Source: Calliphora vicina
Lineage: Eukaryota > Arthropoda > Insecta > Diptera > Calliphoridae
Length of the DNA stretch: 64,000 nt
Assembly (NCBI RefSeq): GCF_958450345.1
Contig: NC_088780.1
Location: 154,920,726-154,984,725 of the forward strand
Direction: 5' to 3'
Position numbers and translations under genes: made by a program
Notes under the pieces: model-generated
What the model saw: only the letters and a program-made list of their open reading frames with translations
What the model was told of the DNA's origin: nothing
The model's database searches: none
Part shown: positions 36,831 to 50,100 of the stretch, piece after piece
Layout: each line of letters opens with the position of its first letter
Numbering within the stretch: the stretch's first letter is position 1

Positions 36831-38023
36831 AGAATTATTTTATGAATTTGAATAAATATAGAGTTGTAGAATTTTGAAAGTACATGCGGCTTTTATTTGC
36901 AATTTAAAAGAATCCGGTTTTCTTAATAATAAGACCTAATTTAAGGTAAAAATCAATATTTATTTCTGGGTTATTCAAAATGCCTCAAAAATAAACTAAA
37001 TATTTGGCTGCATTTTCATCAAAATTCTCAAATATTTAAGAATTGACATTTGATCTCTACAATGCAAATGTTAATTTAAGCAAATTTTCGTTTTCATTTT
37101 GATATTATTCTGCTAAAGTTTTATTGCATTTTTATAAAAAATCTCCAATATTTATAAATTAACCTTGACCTCTACAGTGTTTCAACATTTTTTAATAATA
37201 TTCTGAAATAGTTAGATTAAAACAAAGCATCAATAAACGAATTTTGTCCTGTTGGTCAAATTGTTACCAAAAATTGTGTTTTTCTAGAAATCCACTAAAT
37301 TCAAATTGACTACACCACTTAATTAGAGTAACAATTCGCTACATTTTATGAAATAGGAAAGAGTAAATTATATTAAATTTGTTTAATATAATTTTCAAAG
37401 TGAAAATGCTATGAAAAAAGTTAATTTTTGTTGGTCTTACTAGGAGAATAGCTAATATAATAATATGTAGATATTTTTTGTTAGAAAATCTGATATTGAA
37501 AATAAATTTAACATTTTCCTTAATCATATAAAGAAAATTGTTATTGAATATTTATGTACATATGTATATACAAATGATTAATTTTGATCGAACAGAAAAT
37601 TTTCAATTGCAATTAAATATTTATTTTTAAAACAGTTAATATCCTTCATTTTCTTTTAGCAGAAAAGAGAATCAATATAACATTTGGTTGACAGATAAAT
37701 TTATATGACATGAATTCAAAACTGATTTTTAAGTTTTCTGTTTTAAAAATTCCATTTAAGCAGAATATTTTTATACTTTAAAAAACATTTAAAATAATAG
37801 TAGTAATTTAGAATTCATAGTAGTAAAATTCAGTTAAAGATTTTTTTTATTAAACAATAATCAGCCTTCGTCCCATTTTGACTATTTATAAAATTAAAAC
37901 AAAAAAAATAATAAAAATTTAAAATATTTCTTTAACTAAACTAAATTGGGTCTGGAACATTTTTTAAAAAAAAAGAATAATATAAAATTTGTTAACATGC
38001 CTAGAGTATTTGGTTTTGGTTCT
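36831..38023. other. AT-rich stretch, probable 3' flank of the distal tetraspanin exon
   Basis: No coding resemblance. On minus this follows the stop codon of the distal last exon (38024), so part of it may be 3' UTR. Several TTTATT (AATAAA on minus) strings occur, and I cannot pick the used one. Confidence 0.4.
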
Positions 38024-38119
38024 TTAGTATAAATAATTGTGGGGAAAGATTGCACGTGCGGGCAGATAATGAGGATCTTGTTGATTGCGATAACGACGGG
38101 CTAGAAAAACTGCAAGTAC
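38024..38119 (-). CDS. Tsp97E: tetraspanin, distal alternative last coding exon
   Basis: Preceded on minus by the acceptor TTGTCTCTTTCAG. In phase 0 it encodes 31 residues and a stop: VLAVFLARRYRNQQDPHY, then a tail LPARAIFPHNYLY. The first part completes the fourth membrane segment, and RYRNQQDP matches the RNQKDP of the TSPAN13/31 tail. The end differs from the usual ...SAFL. It joins the donor at 44410 as an alternative to 41072-41146. The splice site, phase and family match are seen; use in the cell is inferred. Confidence 0.82.
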   Translation of the reverse strand, partial: VLAVFLARRYRNQQDPHYLPARAIFPHNYLY

Positions 38120-41100
38120 CTGAAAGAGACAATTAAAAATAAATTAGTAATAAATTCAAAAGTTTTCAAAACTAAAAACTGAAAATACACAAAAAAAATT
38201 ATATAAATAAAGCAGAAAATAATAAGTATTACAAGAAATAATTGGTAAAACTTAAAAGAAATAAGAAAATAAAATGTAGTTTTATTTAAAAAAAAATAAT
38301 AAAATTGTTATTCTATCAAAAGGTTTGTAAAAACAAATTTGTTTGAGGTGGAATAGTATAAAATATGAAGGTTTTGATATCCACACTCAGAGAAAAAAAA
38401 ACGTACATGTTTAGTGTAACCATTTCAAGATTTTTACAAGTTTTTTAACAATATTATGGTCACTGTAATTATTTATATGATTGTGGTAATCATAATATAG
38501 TAAAGTTTTGGAATTTATTTAACAAGGAGATTTATAATTTCTTTATAGTGTAAAGAAATTAAATTGACAAATTACTGATCTTATTAAAATCACTTATCAG
38601 TTACAAGAAAAGTTGTTAGTTCATCCTTAAAAAGTTATGGAATTTGGGCCGCCGGCATCATTGGTCCGTACTTCTTAAAATACAACGTTGGTGAGACAAT
38701 TACCGTCAACGGCTGGTGCTAACGACCAATGATAACCAATTTCTTTAATCCGTATTAAACGATATCAATATTAAGATTATGTGGTTTCTACAGGACGGCT
38801 CTGCTTTCAGCATACATGATTTGAGCGAATTTAGTTAACTCTCGTGGAAGTAGAGTATCTTTGTAAATTTCACCGGTTTTGGTTTTTTGACAAACCGGGT
38901 TTTGTAAGACGGTTAACCGGTTTCAATCAATTTTCTAAAGCTCATTCAAAAATATTTATGAAAAACTTTGAAAAATATTGATTTATTTTATAGAAAATTA
39001 TAGCATTTGACAATATTTCGTAAAAGATATAAAATAATTCCATAAAGATAGAATTCAAAAATGCAAAATTTCCGAAGATTTAGTACACAATTCTTAACAC
39101 ATTCCCTATTAGCGTCCACAAACAAAAATAAATTTAAGGAGACCTTTTTCATATATTAACCGATTAACCGGTTTTTTTGAAGACAAAAATCGAAACCGTT
39201 TAACCGGGTTTTTAAAAGGCAATAATCAAAACCGGTTTTTTCAAAAACACATTTTTTCGGTTAAACCGGAAACCGGTTTTTCAAATGGCGGTATTGGCCG
39301 CCATGAGATTTGAACCCGCACAATTTTTTTGTTGTTGTGAGGATTCCTGATATTGCAGTTGTATGGCAATAGACGCTATCCAAAGATGACCTCAAATTCA
39401 ACCCAACCTGCTCTTATTAGATAAATTATCGCTCAAATTCATCCGGATCTATGCTGCAGGGTCATTCAAAATCAGGGCCACCATAAGAAGCAATTTCATC
39501 GTACTGTCGTTTTGGAAAATCCTTTAATACGCAGGGATTAACAGAGCAGACAGACGTAAATGATGTTGTTGTAGCTGTAATTGACATTGAGTTGACAGCC
39601 CTTGGCCGAGTAAACTCGGTGCATTCCGGTGAGAAGAACCGGCTATAGTGGGAATAAGATGAAGTGATCGAATCAACGCATTAATTATCAAATAAACATT
39701 TGTAACCAAACAAATTTAATTTCGAATCTGGATGGATTAAATTAAAAGATCAGACACCAGCTTTCTTTTGTATTTCGTATTCGTTATCCTGAGCTATACA
39801 GCCCAATTATGAATAAACAATTCCCCGGGAGTTTGTTCCCTGGGAGTTTTTTCCCATTGAATTTGAAAAGGAAAAATGAGAAAAGGGAAAAAACTCCCGG
39901 GGAGTTTTTATTCATAACTGGGCTGATAATCTCAAATATCGCAATCGAATATTAAAATCTCAAAAAGGCATATCACGATCAATTTTACATGATCATGTTT
40001 CGAAAATATGAAGGTGTTATAAAACAAATGATTCAGTTACTTTAAGTTTCTGTCCTAAATACAAAATTATAAAAAAGATAACTGAAAAAAATAACAAATA
40101 AATAAATAAACGATAAATCAAAGTAAAATTATTAAATAACCAAATAAATAAGATTATTTACAATCAAACATATTTGCTCACCCAATTATTGATGGCTCTC
40201 GAGATAAAAGTTAGATTGTGTGAAAAAGTATGCAAAATTAGTTCCAAAACATGTTACTACTAAGTTGTTAATTTGATTAGTTGATGATGGGCTGTAGAAA
40301 TGTATTTTATATTTAAGGAATTTAATGAAACCCTGGTGTATTTGCCGCTATGATAAATAAACTTGGTGGAGCAATAATTGTTACTTATAATATAATTATA
40401 GATTAGTTTTAATTGATCTTAAACAAAAAACAAAGGCTGTATGGGAGGAGAATAAACACGATTGCAAAAACTAGCTGTTTGAACATTTACCGTGCCGCTG
40501 CAATTGTGTTTATACTCTTGGTGGTGGAAAATAAAACCGTTGAGATACAAGTTGTTAAGTGGTCTGTTTAATGGATTAATTTATAAATATTTTTCACTTA
40601 AAAACTAAATTTATCGTATTAAATTGTATTTTGTTTCTTTCTTCTTCTCTTCAATTGTTATTAATTATAATTGTAATAATAATATTGTTTTTAAATTAGT
40701 AATGAGAATGTAAGTAATGTAAATGGTATTGTATGATTCCTATATTTGAATGCATATTTATGATTGATTAATGTTAATTATATGAATAAATATATTAATA
40801 ATGTTCACGTATATTTAATTGTTTTGTTATTTATAATTTTTTTTTTTTTGTAAAATACCCCTAAAATACTAATTATTGTATGTCTGTGTGTGAGAGTGTT
40901 TAGAAATGAGTAACGGTCTTAGATTTTTGAAATTTTAAGAAATGTGTCATTTCATGGAGTGACTAGAAGATTTTAGATTAGAATTTTGTTGTTTGTTTGT
41001 TGTTAGTTAAATAATATGAAATTAATAATAAATTATTAATTTGTTATGTTGTTAAATGAATCTATACGAATTTATAGAAATGCACTGGGTAAACCGCGAG

Positions 41101-44100
41101 GATCTTTTTGATTACGATAACGCACAGTTAACCAAACACCAATGAACTATAATTTTATACAGAAGGATGATTAATTAATCCAAGCAAATGCGAGAGTGAG
41201 AGAGAGAAAGAGAGAAAAAGAGAATATTAAAAGTTATTAAATTATTAGAAATGTATTTTTATAAATATTAGCAGTTTAGGTTTAATATAGCAATGCAAAT
41301 TTTAGATTTATAAGAATACTAATTATATTGTTTTGTTTTAGTTATCAACCTCTTACCAATCTGTAATTACCCTTTATAAAAGCTGTCCCAATTTTTACGC
41401 AAGATTTTAATATGACGGCATTTGTGCAGTAAAGTTTTGCCAAACAAAAAAAAACAGTTTGTCTGCTTACAGTTTAGGGTTATTAAAGATGAAGCAATGA
41501 AGCGAGAGAACTAAGAGTTTTCATATTTGATTAATATTTCAAAAAATAATTCAATCACAATCATCCTAAGGGCACTGCTACACGTTCAATATATATTGTG
41601 ATATTTGGATCGCAATCCATTTTATTGGATCACGCAAAATTAGGTTATTTTGCAATTTGGATCGCGATCCATCAATACTGCATGCTACACGTTCAATAAA
41701 TATTGCGATACTGGATCGCGGTCAATATATACACGTTCAATATATATTGACCGCGATCCAATATCGCGATATTTATTGAACGTGTATTGATGGATCGCGA
41801 TCCGCAGAATTACCTAATTTTGCGTGATCCATACCAATGGAACGCGATCCAAATATCACAATATATATTGAACGTGTAGCAGTACCATAATATTCTGAAA
41901 TCCAGATCGCGATCCATATATCAGAATATACATATATTGGACGTGTAGCAGTGTCCTAAGTAACGACTCTCATTTCCACTTAATATCGTCAAAATTGCTA
42001 CATTTAGGGTTCAGAGACCCAACATTAGATTGTGGAAAAACAAATTCATATCCACAACGTCTCACTGTATGGTGACACGTTTTTCTGTTTATTTGAAATC
42101 TTGCGTAAATTTTGGAACATCCTTTATAAGGGACCACAAATAGTAATTATATTTGAATTCTTAAAAAGTACTTTTCTAAGAATTTTTATAAACATAGTTG
42201 AATCAAGTCTTTAAAAAAGATATATTTGAATAATGTTTTTGGGAAAAACTTTTTATTAAAAATATTTTTTTAAAAAAATATAGGGTGTATGACTTAAAGA
42301 TGCGGAATTTACAGTAGACGATGGCGTATCTTTTGATCGCGGTTTTTGTTTTCAATAACTTATATGTCATTTTGAAGGGTACATTTATGTACATAAATTT
42401 TGTTTTTCTTCGAAAATGTTAAATTTTGTGCCAAAAATACGTCATATTTGGGAAGTTTTGCTCTACTTCTTTAATTTGAAACAAAAATGCCGCTGAAGCA
42501 CAATGATTGCTCACCAAAGCTTATGGTGAATGTGTTCCATTGGTTTCAACATACGAGAAGTGGTTTGTCTTCGACACGGAAGACAAAGACCACCCAGTCC
42601 TGGAAAAAAGGTTTGAATACCATGATTGTTTTAAAACTCAACAAGAGCTTGCAAAATCATTGGGAGCTACTCAACATAATTGTGTTTACCGTTACCATAT
42701 ATATGGTTGATACAATCATGTGAACCGTAAATTAACCATGTTATGGTTACCACAATCATGTAAATAGTTTCTGTGACCTTGTAACAATGTTGAAATGGTT
42801 ACAGTAAAAATGCACAACTATATTTTTTCTCTGCGTGTACGAATTGATGACGAGAGACCTTGAAAGACGATTTTGCATGTCCGAAATGATGCTTGAAGGC
42901 CATAAAAGAATATCATTTAGGCACCGAATCATTACATGCAATGAAAAATGGATCCAGTACGTGAAGCCCGATCAAACAACCGAATCGATACCAAAGCCAA
43001 AAATCCATGGCGCTAGGGTATTTCTCTGTATTGGTGGGAGAAAAATGGTCATATCTCTTAGTAGTATCCGATATTAACTTGATTCGTTCTTGGCCTCAAC
43101 AGATGAGCAGTTCTTTTGGCTGGGGATACATACATACATACATATGTTGCCCGAAAGATGGGAGAAGATCATAGCTAACAATGGCCAAAACATTGAGTAA
43201 ATTTATATTATACAATCGTTTCAAAATAAATAATAAAATTTTTTAAAAAATTCCGCAATTTTAAGTCATACGCACAATACAATTCCTTTCGAAAAAACAT
43301 TAAAAATACTGTTTTGAAGAAGTGCTTATTAAAAAAGTACTTTCTTAAACAACCACGTATTAAAAATGTACTATTTTAAGCCGTATGAAATAAAAACTAT
43401 TTTTTTAAACTTTTTAAAAAAGTACCTTTTAACGTACTTTTTTAAAAGAAGTTTTTATTAAAAAATACATTATCACAGATGTGCTGATTAAAAAAATTAA
43501 TTATTAAAAGTGTACTTTATTAAAGTACATACTACTTTTTAAAGAAGTGTTTATTAAAAAAAAGTACTTTTTGAAAGAATATTTAATACTAAAGTACTTT
43601 TTTTATAAAAAAAGTTCTTTTAAGAATGGAACTTTATGGAGTACTTTTATAAATAAGTACTTTTTAAGAAGAAAATACATTTTTAAAAATGTTTTTATTG
43701 AAAAGTTCTTATTATACTAAAACTATTAAAAGAAGTATGCATTGGAAAAGTACTTTTAAGAAGTACTTATTAAAAAAATATTTAAAAAAAGATATTTTAA
43801 GAAAAGTACTTTTTCAAGAAGTATTTTATTAAGAAGTACTTATTAAAAAAGTACTTTTTTAATGAAAAAAGAAAAACTCTTTAATGAAGTACTTAATATA
43901 AAAGTACTTTATTAAAAATATTTATTACAAAAGTACTTTTATAAAGAAGTTGGTACTTATTAAAAAATTTCTTTTTCATGCAAGTGCTCATTAAAAAGTG
44001 TTTTTTTAAGGCAGATCTTATTAAAAACAATTCGTTTTTAAAATAAGTGATTATCAAAAAAGTATTACTGTAAAGAAATGCTCATTAAATAGTACTTTTA

Positions 44101-47100
44101 AAGAGGTATTTATTAAAAAAGTACTTTTATATGAAATACGTATCAAAAAAGTATTATTTAAAAAATACTCATTAAAAATAACTTTTAAGGAAGTATTTAT
44201 TGGAAAAATACTTTTTAAAAACTTTATTTTAAGGTATTATTTACCAAAAGAACTATTTAAAATAGTCGATTTTTGAAACTACTATTTTTCTTTGAAATAA
44301 AAATCCAAAAATTACTGAGTTTTTAAACTATAACTTAATAATTATTTTCCCATTACCCAATTTTCTTATAAACCCAACCACAATTTGTTCCCTTTTCCTC
44401 CAAAACTTACCTCTGTAAAACTAAAGAATATTCCCAAACCGCCGCACAACTTAAAGGCATAATTGATTTTATCCTCCAACTTGGGCAAACATGGTGGACA
44501 CTGACAATTGACATCGTATGATGAGCTGCAGCACTGCTTATTGATAACATCACACGAGGCATCGGCCGCTGTGCTGCTGGTCGAATTGAAGCCACAGCAG
44601 AGGAAGGTGTCTTGAACCTGTTTGCGCATAGAGTCGGGTACACGATTCCATCCTTCTTCAGCGAATTCTTGTTGCTGTTCGGAGTTAACAGCCAAACAAG
44701 AGCTGGCAATGGAGAATTGTATCAGGAAGAGCAAAAACAAAATGATCATGTACTAATCGATGGCGGTAGAAATTTTTAATTAAAGAAAACCAGGGCAATA
44801 CATGTTTCATATTTCAATAATTTTGCATATTTTGTTTGTTACTCTTATCATTAAGGAAATAATTTTTAATATTGTATTAAATTGCATTACAAATTAAAAC
44901 AGTCAGTCACCATGAATGGCAATTGCATATATAAGTTAGTCATTCCGTTTGTAATAAATAGTGTCTGTCTGTTGAAGTCTGTTTCCAAAGCCCCCAATAA
45001 CTTACAAACAGGATTGATACATCAAAATATCGGGTATTATCCAGGTTTGGGGTCTATTTAAAATCGAGATATAAGCTAACAACGACGACAACCTAGAACG
45101 TTTGACCTATTTTTCACCAAAAATAGTTCACCAAATATTGTTTTCATCACTTATTTTTTTCCACCAAACAATTATTTCCAACATTTATGATAAAGTATGC
45201 TTTGGTGAAGGGTATTTAAGATTCGATACAGTCGATTATAACAATCTTACTTGTACTTCTTATTAATATTTTAAATAATTCTGTGATTTGTATGAAGTAC
45301 ATACTTATTTCTTAATTTATATATTTTCCGTTTTATTTTTGTCTTTCATTTCTTTGTTGTGTCATTCATTGTCGTTGTTGTTGCCTCAAGTAACGTCATG
45401 GGGTTCATAGTAAATTTGATAACCTTGTTTGTCGTTTATGTTTCATAAAAAAAAAATAATAATAAACCCAACAAATCCCCCAGCCAGTCCCGCCAGCCCC
45501 ACTAGCCGTGCAGTCAGTCTGCCTGCCTGCCTAACTGTCATTCTGATTATTTTGAATTCGACATGATAATAATAATGGTTGGCTGATTCGTGTATTCAGA
45601 CCAACATTGTGAAGGGGATCAGAGAGGGGCAAATTTAATTTATGTATGGAATTAGTCGTCTATACACCACCTAGTTACTATGTTGTATACTTCTTACTCG
45701 TCATACCACCCAGTCTTGCTCAATGTGTTTCTTTCTCTCATTTGACTTTTAGTGTAATTGTATTGACACAATAATTATCACGGCTTAATTAAATTTACCG
45801 TAATAATGTGCTGGTTCTTCTCTCGTTGGCGATTTGCAATTTAAATTGTGTTTTAATATAATTTTGTTTTAGTTTTTATTTATAATTAAAATGTTTACAA
45901 ACATTTTGAGAGATTTGTGATTATAAATGGCTGTTTAAACAAAAAAGAGACCTGACTAAATAAATGACGGCATAGAATTGTTTTTGTGTGAAAAATCTGT
46001 TGTAGTTTTTGTTAATGGATTTATTTTTACATTAACCGCAATGTCATGGGTGAGAGTAATAGGGTGGTAGATATTGTTAATGGCGGGGTTTTGAAAATAG
46101 CAAACTTTGGTTAATCAAATATATCATTGAATAGATTTTAATATTAAAATAAAGGGTGCTTTTCTAAGCCCGATATACCTTACGAAAAGGCTCACTTTTT
46201 GACATTTATGATCAGTATACTCTGGCAAATCATCATGAGTGGATTGACGATTGAACGATGATACATTATCAAAATTTACTTTGAAAATGAGTCATCGATT
46301 CATGACACTTTTAGACGACTATTTTATCGCAAAGAGATGTGGTTTCAACAGGATAGATTTATTGACATTATTGGCGATAACATGATTTCGTGAAATGGAA
46401 CTGTCAATCGTCTCTAAGGAAGTGCGATTTGAAACCTCATTTTTCTTTTGGCTCCACGTGAAGTCACTGGATTATGCTGAAGATTTTGGAACAAAGAACA
46501 TTGTTCATGTTATTAGTGACATACGCCCAGAAATGCTCGAAAAAGTGGCGCAGAATAGAATAGCCGCGGTGGCCATATGACCGAAATCATTTTCAAATGT
46601 TAATGACTGTATTGATATTTCGAATAAAAAAATTGGTTGATTAAAATTTACTTGTTTGTGTTATTTTTTAAAATTGTGCTTGAAATGACAATATATAAAC
46701 CTGCATAATCCTTCCTTTCCCTCTCAGGCAGAAATAGGTCTCCTCGTTTAGGCCCATTCGTGTTTTCATTGTTTTTAAACGTCGGAAGGAAGTACATTTT
46801 ATTATTTTTTTTATCGATTTTGCATATTTTCAAAAACCAAACATATCAACAAAGAATATTTGGTGAAAATTTAAACCCCCTATGTCCCAACTCTACTTCA
46901 CTACGTCCTATGGATTTATAGACTCATTCAGTCGAAGTATCACAATTCCTTGGACTTGAACAACATGCAGAACCCCCTGATTGAATATTGTAAAATTGTT
47001 TATGCTTCTGCAACAGAAAATATTTGGGGAAAATTTCAGCCCCCTATGTCCTTCATCTTTTTGAATATAAAAACACGAACATCGAAACTTGATAATACAG

Positions 47101-50100
47101 TGTTTATGAAAATCTGAGTGACAATCGCACTTCACTCCTGCAAAAGGACTACAGAAAGAATTTTTATTTGATTGTTATGTATCAGTTAATCATTAAATGG
47201 TCTCTATATATTAAATTTCTCTATGAAATTTCTCTATTGAAATTTTATCATTCAAATGTCTAATGAATTCTGTTATGAATTGATTCAACAATGAATTAAT
47301 TATATTCAAATAAAAGCCTATTAATAATGAAGATAAAGAATTAGTTTTGTTGAATGGATTTAGGGTATGAATTTCTGATATTTTTTTTAATTCTGAATTA
47401 AGGTTTTTGTGAATTAAGCTCAAATTGATTTAATTAATTAATTCGAAGCTCTGTAATGAACTCGGTAATTCGTCTGACATTAACTTCGCAATAAAGAGGA
47501 AACCAGTTGCCAAGTAGGTCTGGGTTGTTTAACAACTCTCGAGTCGTTGTCATTATTTCTTAAAGGTAATCAGTCTCGTTTTCGTTTTTTAGACTTTGAC
47601 AATCTCGTTCTAGTGCTTGTAATGTAAGGCTTCGTATAACGGATCCTACGTCCTTTACACCAACCTCGTGTCTTTTAATTTGGACAAACCCTAGTATAGA
47701 CCATAGAAGCTCTTCGATACTGATGGAGTACCATTTATAACTCGACGGAGTACCACTATCCCTCTAGAATTTAATAACAAGGTTTAAGCATTCCAGCTTC
47801 CTATATGAAGATATAGGTCGACTACGGATTTACTTAAATCGAAGTGGGATAACCTGGCAATTCGTTATTTTAGAAAAACCTGCTGACTCTCCTCTGTATT
47901 GGCGGCTCTGATAATGTACTCTAGATTTCAATATCTACTAATAAAGGCTTCTTTACTGCAGTGTTTTTCAGTCAGATATTAAGGTAGTTGCCTAACAATG
48001 GAAGCTCAACTGGGGCCTTGAAATCATAGTTTCTGACGACAAATACAATAATTGACAACCACAAATCCCATAAAGGAAAATCTGAGCACTTATTCGGATT
48101 ATTTGGGTTTCGCAGTACAAGGAAAGCTTGCAAAACAGGGCAGTACCTTACGGTTTCCTTTAGATTTAGAATGCTCCACTCTCTTGCTAAACTTAAATTT
48201 TTATCGAATATAAGATAAGTTATTAGATATGATTGCACGATAGCCAGCTAACTGTGGCCTCATCTGAGTATAGAACGTATTACCTTACAAGGTTCGATAA
48301 AATGGAAAAAGTGAAGTCGCAAATATTTTCACACATTTCCTCTCTCCACATCTGCTGCCAGTTACGGTATCAGGGTAAGTTTTCTATGACTTGGTAGTTA
48401 TTAAGGAATTATTCTATCCCTAGTAGCCCCGGATTCACTATACATCAAAAACAATGTTGTCAACTAGGTAGATTAAACACATTCCTGTCTTCGACGATTT
48501 AACATAGACGTTACTCCAGTCATATGCACTGTCATTACGTTCCATTCAGTAAAAGACAATCAATACAATGTCATCAAAATCTAAATAATTACGCGAAATA
48601 TCATGTTTTCAAACTTTTCACAGTATACACAACCTACGAGTCTAATAATTTCGTGCATCTGAAATCCCACATAAAGTTAGTAAGTCATTCTTAATAAAGT
48701 TATGTTTTTATCACAATTTTTAAATACACCTATCACTGTTCATTTATAAACCAATATCTTTTGTAATTTTTTAAATATTTTTGATTTTCTTTAAAAAAGG
48801 ATACGAAAAACAGCATAACTTGATGATGTTTAACGGCTCCAGCCAGGCCCAATATGGAAATACATATTAATATAATGCCACATGCCAATATACCGCCAAC
48901 TATAGGAAGATTTGTAACAATTGAAGCAGCACGAGCATAAACGCCAACACCAATTAACAGGAAACCAACCAGCTGTAAAACATGAACAAATTTATTAAAA
49001 ACCAACAACAATCACTTATGATACCAATAAAACAAACTTGATAAATATGGATCAAATACAACAACAATACAGCAGCAATAATAACAAAGAAGTATTTTAA
49101 ACGAGAAGAAGTTTTGCAAACCAGTAAAAGAAAAATAAATAAGAATGTTCGATAAGTTTCAGAGTAACTAATGTTAACTTAATATAAAATTATTTTAAAA
49201 AAAATTGTTAAAAAGTATTAAATAAATAATGCATTAAGTATTAAATAAATAATACACGATTTAAGCATGTTTGAATTAAATGTTTGGCAATAATTTGTCA
49301 ACAAATTCAGTTAATAAATAATCCAAAATCTCATATTTGAGCAAAATGTTATCCCTTCGACAGCCGGGGTCAAAGGACAAGTTTTTAATTAGAATAATAT
49401 TTATTTGACGAATTTGTTAAAATTTTATTGATATTGAAAGCGAGAAATATAAATTAGTCCTGTTTGACCTGTACCATCTACTGGAGTTGTAACTTCAGGA
49501 TCAGAAAATCCTGATAATCTTTTTCTTGCAAAAATATTTCAATTATAGAAATTTAAAAATTTGTGCTCTGCCGTAAGATCATTGCTGATTAGTTTCCATT
49601 TAAAACCAACTTATGTTTCTAAGATTCTCAGTTAACCAATTAACGTCTGTCAACGCCTCATTCTTTATTAAGATATGTGAAAATAGCAGTGATGGATTTT
49701 CAAATTAGGGGATAGACCTTATCCTGTTAAAGTAGTGACCTGTTGCAGCTTTTGCTTACATATCAAGGCGTAGGATAATTAACCTAGTTCGCAAGCATAA
49801 AGTGACCGACCACTTTTAAAAAAAGAGTTAGAAGTGGATGTATTTAAGGCAAATGGGATATTATATTTATGAATTCATCCTAAGGCTAGGAGATATACAA
49901 TGTTTCTTATTTTTTCGGAGCGAGCCACATACAATTAGCCGTGTGAAAAACATGAATTTTCCAACTGTAAGCCAGCAATAGTCAACGATTGGCCTTGTGC
50001 TTTGTTAATGGTTATAGTAAAGGCAAGATGAAATGGGAACTGAAGCCGTTCGAATTCAAATGGTAAGTGGTTCGAAATCATCGGTATGCGTGGAATCAGT

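Noticed and set aside
39298..39320. tRNA 3' half (GGTTCAAATCTCATG on minus)
   Set aside because: No 5' half, D arm or anticodon arm can be folded next to it; at most a SINE remnant.
44407..44709. 100-codon minus frame overlapping the tetraspanin exon 3
   Set aside because: It is the shadow frame of the well-supported tetraspanin coding exon.
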